DNA from: WHTK01 sp965197795
Lineage (GTDB): Bacteria; Chloroflexota; Dehalococcoidia; DSTF01; WHTK01
Length of the DNA: 64,000 nucleotides
Direction of reading: 5' to 3'
Assembly: GCA_965197795.1 (NCBI GenBank)
Contig: OZ240228.1
Location: forward strand, 3,136,128-3,200,127
Each line of letters opens with the position of its first letter. The stretch's first letter is position 1. Under the pieces are notes generated by a model that saw nothing but the letters and a program-made list of their open reading frames with translations, ran no database searches and was not told where the DNA came from. Below are positions 61,096 through 64,000 of this stretch, in pieces. The position numbers were made by a program, and so were the translations under genes.

Positions 61096-61761
61096 TTAGT
61101 ACTTGGAGACGTTCAGCTCCTCATAGGTGCCCTGGACCATATAGACGACGCGCTCGCCGATGTTGGTGACGCGGTCCGCGATTCGCTCCAGGTTGTGGGC
61201 GATCCAGGTGATATGGGTGGCGCGCTCGATCGTCTTGGGGTCGTTGATCATGAAGGTGATGAGCTCGCGGTAGACCTGATCGTACAGCGCGTCGACTTCG
61301 TCATCCTGATCACAGACCTGACGGGCCATCTCGACGTCCCGGAGCTTGAACGCCTCGATACCGCCGCGCAGCATCCTGACGGCGACTTCCGCCATGCGGG
61401 GGATGTCGATGTAGGGCTTCAGCGGCGGCTCATCCGCCAGCATGATGGCCACCTTGGCGATGCCCTCGGCATGGTCTCCCATGCGTTCGAGGTCAACGAT
61501 AACGTGGAGAACCGCGACGATGGTGCGAAGATCGCGTGCCATCGGCTGCTGCGTTGCGAGCAGCTCCAGGCACTTCTCTTCCGTCTCATAGCGCTTGCGG
61601 TTGATGTCCGTGTCCTCGACGATCACCACCCGCGCCAGCTCGATATCCCGGTTTTTGAACGCCTCGATCGAGCGGTCGATAGCGCGCTCGACCATGCCGG
61701 CAAGCACCAGCATGTCTTCTTCGATTTCGCTGAGGTGTCGTTCGAATGTCGTCCTGGCCAT
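61096..61761 (-). CDS. phoU: Phosphate transport system regulatory protein PhoU
   Basis: A 221-aa all-helical protein made of two three-helix repeats, each with an E/DxxxD metal cluster motif: DLERMGDHAEGIA (about 89-101) and HNLERIADRVTNIGER (about 190-205). PhoU mediates phosphate sensing between the Pst transporter and the histidine kinase. ATG at 61761 with AGGAG 8 nt upstream. It is the last gene of the pst operon, 128 bp after pstB. Confidence 0.95.
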   Translation of the reverse strand: MARTTFERHLSEIEEDMLVLAGMVERAIDRSIEAFKNRDIELARVVIVEDTDINRKRYETEEKCLELLATQQPMARDLRTIVAVLHVIVDLERMGDHAEGIAKVAIMLADEPPLKPYIDIPRMAEVAVRMLRGGIEAFKLRDVEMARQVCDQDDEVDALYDQVYRELITFMINDPKTIERATHITWIAHNLERIADRVTNIGERVVYMVQGTYEELNVSKY

Positions 61762-61889
61762 GATTTTGCTCCTGCGGATGAGGTGGCAACTAGTCTACGC
61801 CTCAAGGCAAGGGCGGCAAGATCCCGCAGCGATGAAGTCGAACGAGAAGCACTCGCCCTCGCGTTGGACCCCGCTGTGCACGAGTCCCT

Positions 61890-62783
61890 CTAACCGAACC
61901 GCCCGGTGATGTAGTCCTCGGTTCGTTTGTCGCGCGGGTTGGTGAAGAGCTCGTTCGTGGGCCCGAACTCGATCATTTCACCCACGCGCTCCTCGCCGGC
62001 GAGCATGAAGGCAGTCCACTGGCTGACCCGCGCCGCCTGTTGCATGTTGTGCGTCACGATGACGATCGTGTAGTCGCGCGCCAGTTCCTGCATCAACTCC
62101 TCGATTCGGAGCGTCGCGATCGGGTCGAGGGAGGAGCAGGGCTCGTCCATGAGGATGATCTGGGGATGGACGGCCAGGACCCTGGCGATGCAGAGCCGCT
62201 GCTGCTGACCGCCGGAAAGAGATGTTCCGGGCGTATCCAGCTTGTCTTTGACCTCGTCCCAGAGGGCGGCCTGCTTCAGCGACTGCTCCACCAGGCCGTC
62301 CATTTCGTTTTTCTTGGCCAGGCCGAGCCGTTTGAGGCCGAAGGCGACGTTGTCTTTGACGGACATCGGGAAGGGGTTCGGCTTCTGGAACACCATGCCG
62401 ACGTGGCGGCGGATCTGCACGGGGTCGACAGCGTCGCCGTTGACATCGACGCCATCGAGCATGATCTGACCCTGAACGCGGGCTTCCGGGATCAGATCGT
62501 TCATGCGGTTGAGGCAACGCAGCAGCGTGCTCTTGCCACAGCCGGAGGGCCCGATCAGCGCTGTGATCTGGTTTTCGTATATGTCCAGCGAGACGTCCCT
62601 GACCGCCTGGGCGTGGCCGTAAAAGACGTTGACTTGCTCCAGACGCAGAGCAACGTTGTGCTGGCTGGGAGCTGTCCGCGTGTCGGCGGTCCGCCCGCTT
62701 CCGAGCTCGACCGCGTGGGTAGGTGCTTCTGGCTCGCGCGTCATAGGTACTTCTATATTGACAGTCTGCCGGGTTTCCTGCAC
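61890..62783 (-). CDS. pstB: Phosphate ABC transporter ATP-binding protein PstB
   Basis: A 297-aa ATPase. Walker A GPSGCGKST at 78-86, signature LSGGQQQR at 189-196, Walker B IILMDEP at 209-215 and the H-loop in VTHNMQQAARVS. QKPNPFPMSVKDNVAFGL is the specific PstB Q-loop region. There is an N-terminal extension of about 45 residues compared with typical PstB; GTG at 62783 is supported by GAGGAG at good spacing inside the pstA end, whereas an internal ATG at 62744 would lack one. It energises phosphate uptake with PstA/PstC. Confidence 0.95.
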   Translation of the reverse strand: MQETRQTVNIEVPMTREPEAPTHAVELGSGRTADTRTAPSQHNVALRLEQVNVFYGHAQAVRDVSLDIYENQITALIGPSGCGKSTLLRCLNRMNDLIPEARVQGQIMLDGVDVNGDAVDPVQIRRHVGMVFQKPNPFPMSVKDNVAFGLKRLGLAKKNEMDGLVEQSLKQAALWDEVKDKLDTPGTSLSGGQQQRLCIARVLAVHPQIILMDEPCSSLDPIATLRIEELMQELARDYTIVIVTHNMQQAARVSQWTAFMLAGEERVGEMIEFGPTNELFTNPRDKRTEDYITGRFG

Positions 62784-62784
62784 G

Positions 62785-63681
62785 TCAGTTTCTCCTCGCT
62801 GAGCCCAGGGCCTGGATTTTCAATCGCAGAAGCAAGGCAGAGACGTTGAATACCAGGACCACGGCGAGCAGGACGAGGCCGATGGCCCACTTGCGTTCCT
62901 CCGCCACGCCCAGACCTTCCGTGATCCGAAAGTAGAGCTCGAAGGAGAGCATCTGGGCCCGCTCCGTGAGGGCGGAAGCGGGGTCGAGGGGACGGGTCGA
63001 GGCTGCGATAGCGCCAACCACCAAGATGGGCGCTGTCTCTCCGGCAGCACGGCTGATCGCCAGGAGGACGCCGGTGAAGATACCGCCGAGCGCCTGCGGC
63101 AGCACGATGAACATGGTGGTTCTCAGCTTCGAAACGCCGATCGCGAGGGAGCCCTCGCGCAGCCCGCGGGGCACGCTGAACAAGGCCTCCCGCGAGCTCG
63201 TAATGATGATCGCCAGCGCCTGCATCGCCAGGGTCGCGGACGCCACCCAGAGCGCCTTCTCCGTGCCAATGACATCGAAGAAGAGCGCCGCGCCGAACAG
63301 CCCGTAAACGATCGACGGGACGCCGGCGAGATTGATGATCGTTAGGTTCACGGTACGCAGGAGGCGCCCGGGCCTGGCGTATTCGGAGAGGAAAATGGCG
63401 CAAAGCACGCCGGTGGGTACCGCGAAGATCAGCACCAGGATCAAGGCGTACATCGTCATGACGATGACGGGCCAGATGCCGCCCTCGCGCCCGCCGCGCT
63501 CCGGCTGATCGAATATAAAACTCGGGCTCAGCGCGTCGATGCCGTTACTGATCACGTAGGCGAGGACGATGAAGACGGGAACTACGACGACGATGGTCGC
63601 CAGGATCGTGATCGAAAAGAAGCCGCCCTGTAGGAAACCCAGGCTCTTGTCGCGACCCGTCGGAGCCAGTGCGTTGGTCAT
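62785..63681 (-). CDS. pstA: Phosphate ABC transporter permease PstA
   Basis: A 298-aa permease with six membrane helices and the BPD_transp_1 EAA-like loop (SREALFSVPRGLREGSLAIG, about 160-179). FLSEYARPGRLLRTVNLTI (about 98-116) is typical for PstA. The ATG at 63681 overlaps the pstC stop as ATGA, and its end abuts the pstB start (1 bp gap). Confidence 0.95.
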   Translation of the reverse strand: MTNALAPTGRDKSLGFLQGGFFSITILATIVVVVPVFIVLAYVISNGIDALSPSFIFDQPERGGREGGIWPVIVMTMYALILVLIFAVPTGVLCAIFLSEYARPGRLLRTVNLTIINLAGVPSIVYGLFGAALFFDVIGTEKALWVASATLAMQALAIIITSSREALFSVPRGLREGSLAIGVSKLRTTMFIVLPQALGGIFTGVLLAISRAAGETAPILVVGAIAASTRPLDPASALTERAQMLSFELYFRITEGLGVAEERKWAIGLVLLAVVLVFNVSALLLRLKIQALGSARRN

Positions 63682-64000
63682 CGCGCGAACTTCTTCCGCT
63701 GACGCTCCAGCACCCAGTCCGCGATCCAGGTGGTGAAAAAGGTCAGGACGAAGAGCACTGTTCCCGTCATGAAGAGCGCCGGGCGGATCAAGGACTGGTC
63801 GGTCGCGTTGCCGAAGCCCGCCGCGATGGTCGCGGTCATCGGCCGCATCGATTCCGCCGGGTCCGGTGGGATACTGCTGTTACCGCCCGCGAGGACCAGC
63901 ACGACCATCGTCTCTCCGATGGCGCGGGTCATACCCAGCATGACGGCGGCCGTGATGCCGGAAATGGCGGCAGGGAGAATCACGAAAACGACTGCCTGCG
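63678..64000 (-). CDS. pstC: Phosphate ABC transporter permease PstC, C-terminal part (cut by window edge)
   Basis: The last 107 residues or so of PstC. The frame is open to the right edge (QAVVFVILPAAISGITAAVM), with the permease loop AISGITAAVMLGMTRAIGETM and the typical AGGNSSIPPDP segment, followed by two membrane helices and a basic end. The start and any pstS gene lie outside the window to the right. Confidence 0.92.
   Translation of the reverse strand, partial: QAVVFVILPAAISGITAAVMLGMTRAIGETMVVLVLAGGNSSIPPDPAESMRPMTATIAAGFGNATDQSLIRPALFMTGTVLFVLTFFTTWIADWVLERQRKKFAR

Overview
The window is GC-rich, gene-dense chromosomal DNA from a bacterium, most likely a member of the Chloroflexota, perhaps a Dehalococcoidia/SAR202-type lineage. 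That assignment is inference. It rests on the fused GT39-DUF2298 ('YYY') membrane protein, a membrane-anchored YvcK, paired class F-type sortases with Pro/Thr-rich stalks, a very local expansion of Rieske oxygenases, and a mixture of actinobacterial-looking envelope genes (LppX/LprG-like lipoprotein plus MFS pump, decaprenyl-phosphate phosphoribosyltransferase-like UbiA protein). No rRNA, integrase, transposase, CRISPR array or phage gene is visible.

Region 1 (1-25.1 kb) is a catabolic island. After the end of a kynureninase gene it carries seven Rieske non-heme iron oxygenases of one family (phthalate/LigX-like, about 435-460 aa), one of them frameshifted. Between them lie a TPP enzyme, an aldo/keto reductase, a three-domain RidA protein (frameshifted), an SDR, an Ldh2-type dehydrogenase, a 4,5-dihydroxyphthalate decarboxylase-like protein (frameshifted), a Gfo/Idh/MocA protein and three MFS transporters (one frameshifted). 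No ferredoxin, Rieske reductase or transcription regulator is encoded here. The plus-strand run Rieske - AKR - RidA - SDR - Ldh2 (5.2-11 kb) looks like one degradative transcription unit: a ring or alkene is oxygenated, then alcohols and aldehydes are processed and reactive imines removed.

Region 2 (25.1-38.1 kb) concerns the cell surface: tRNA-Ser, two sortases, a secreted Ig-like protein ending in a PNTG sorting signal behind a structured leader, a flippase-like membrane protein, a GT4 glycosyltransferase, a methyltransferase, a 1559-aa GT39-DUF2298 fusion and a small 15-residue-repeat membrane protein, closing with ribosomal protein L25.

Region 3 (38.1-53.1 kb) is mostly housekeeping: fmt, an oligopeptide-type binding protein, secG, yvcK, gatB, tandem Nudix hydrolases, a DPPR synthase-like UbiA protein, an MFS pump with an LprG-like lipoprotein, tlyA, nadK, an ArgA-like acetyltransferase behind a duplicated leader, an ADP-ribose pyrophosphatase, a second TPP enzyme and a gamma-carbonic anhydrase.

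Region 4 (53.1-64 kb) contains acyl-CoA and central metabolism genes (CaiB-type CoA transferase with a coupled methyltransferase, thiolase-like protein with DUF35 partner, acetyl-CoA synthetase, citrate synthase), a metE remnant, an Ala/Gly-rich repetitive protein, tRNA-Asn and tRNA-Gln, and a pstC-pstA-pstB-phoU phosphate operon running off the right edge.

Six genes are each interrupted by a single-base indel, five of them losses of one base, and four of those five lie in short G/C runs. This looks at least as much like consensus error as biology. The coordinates and the reconstructed reading frames are given so that it can be tested.
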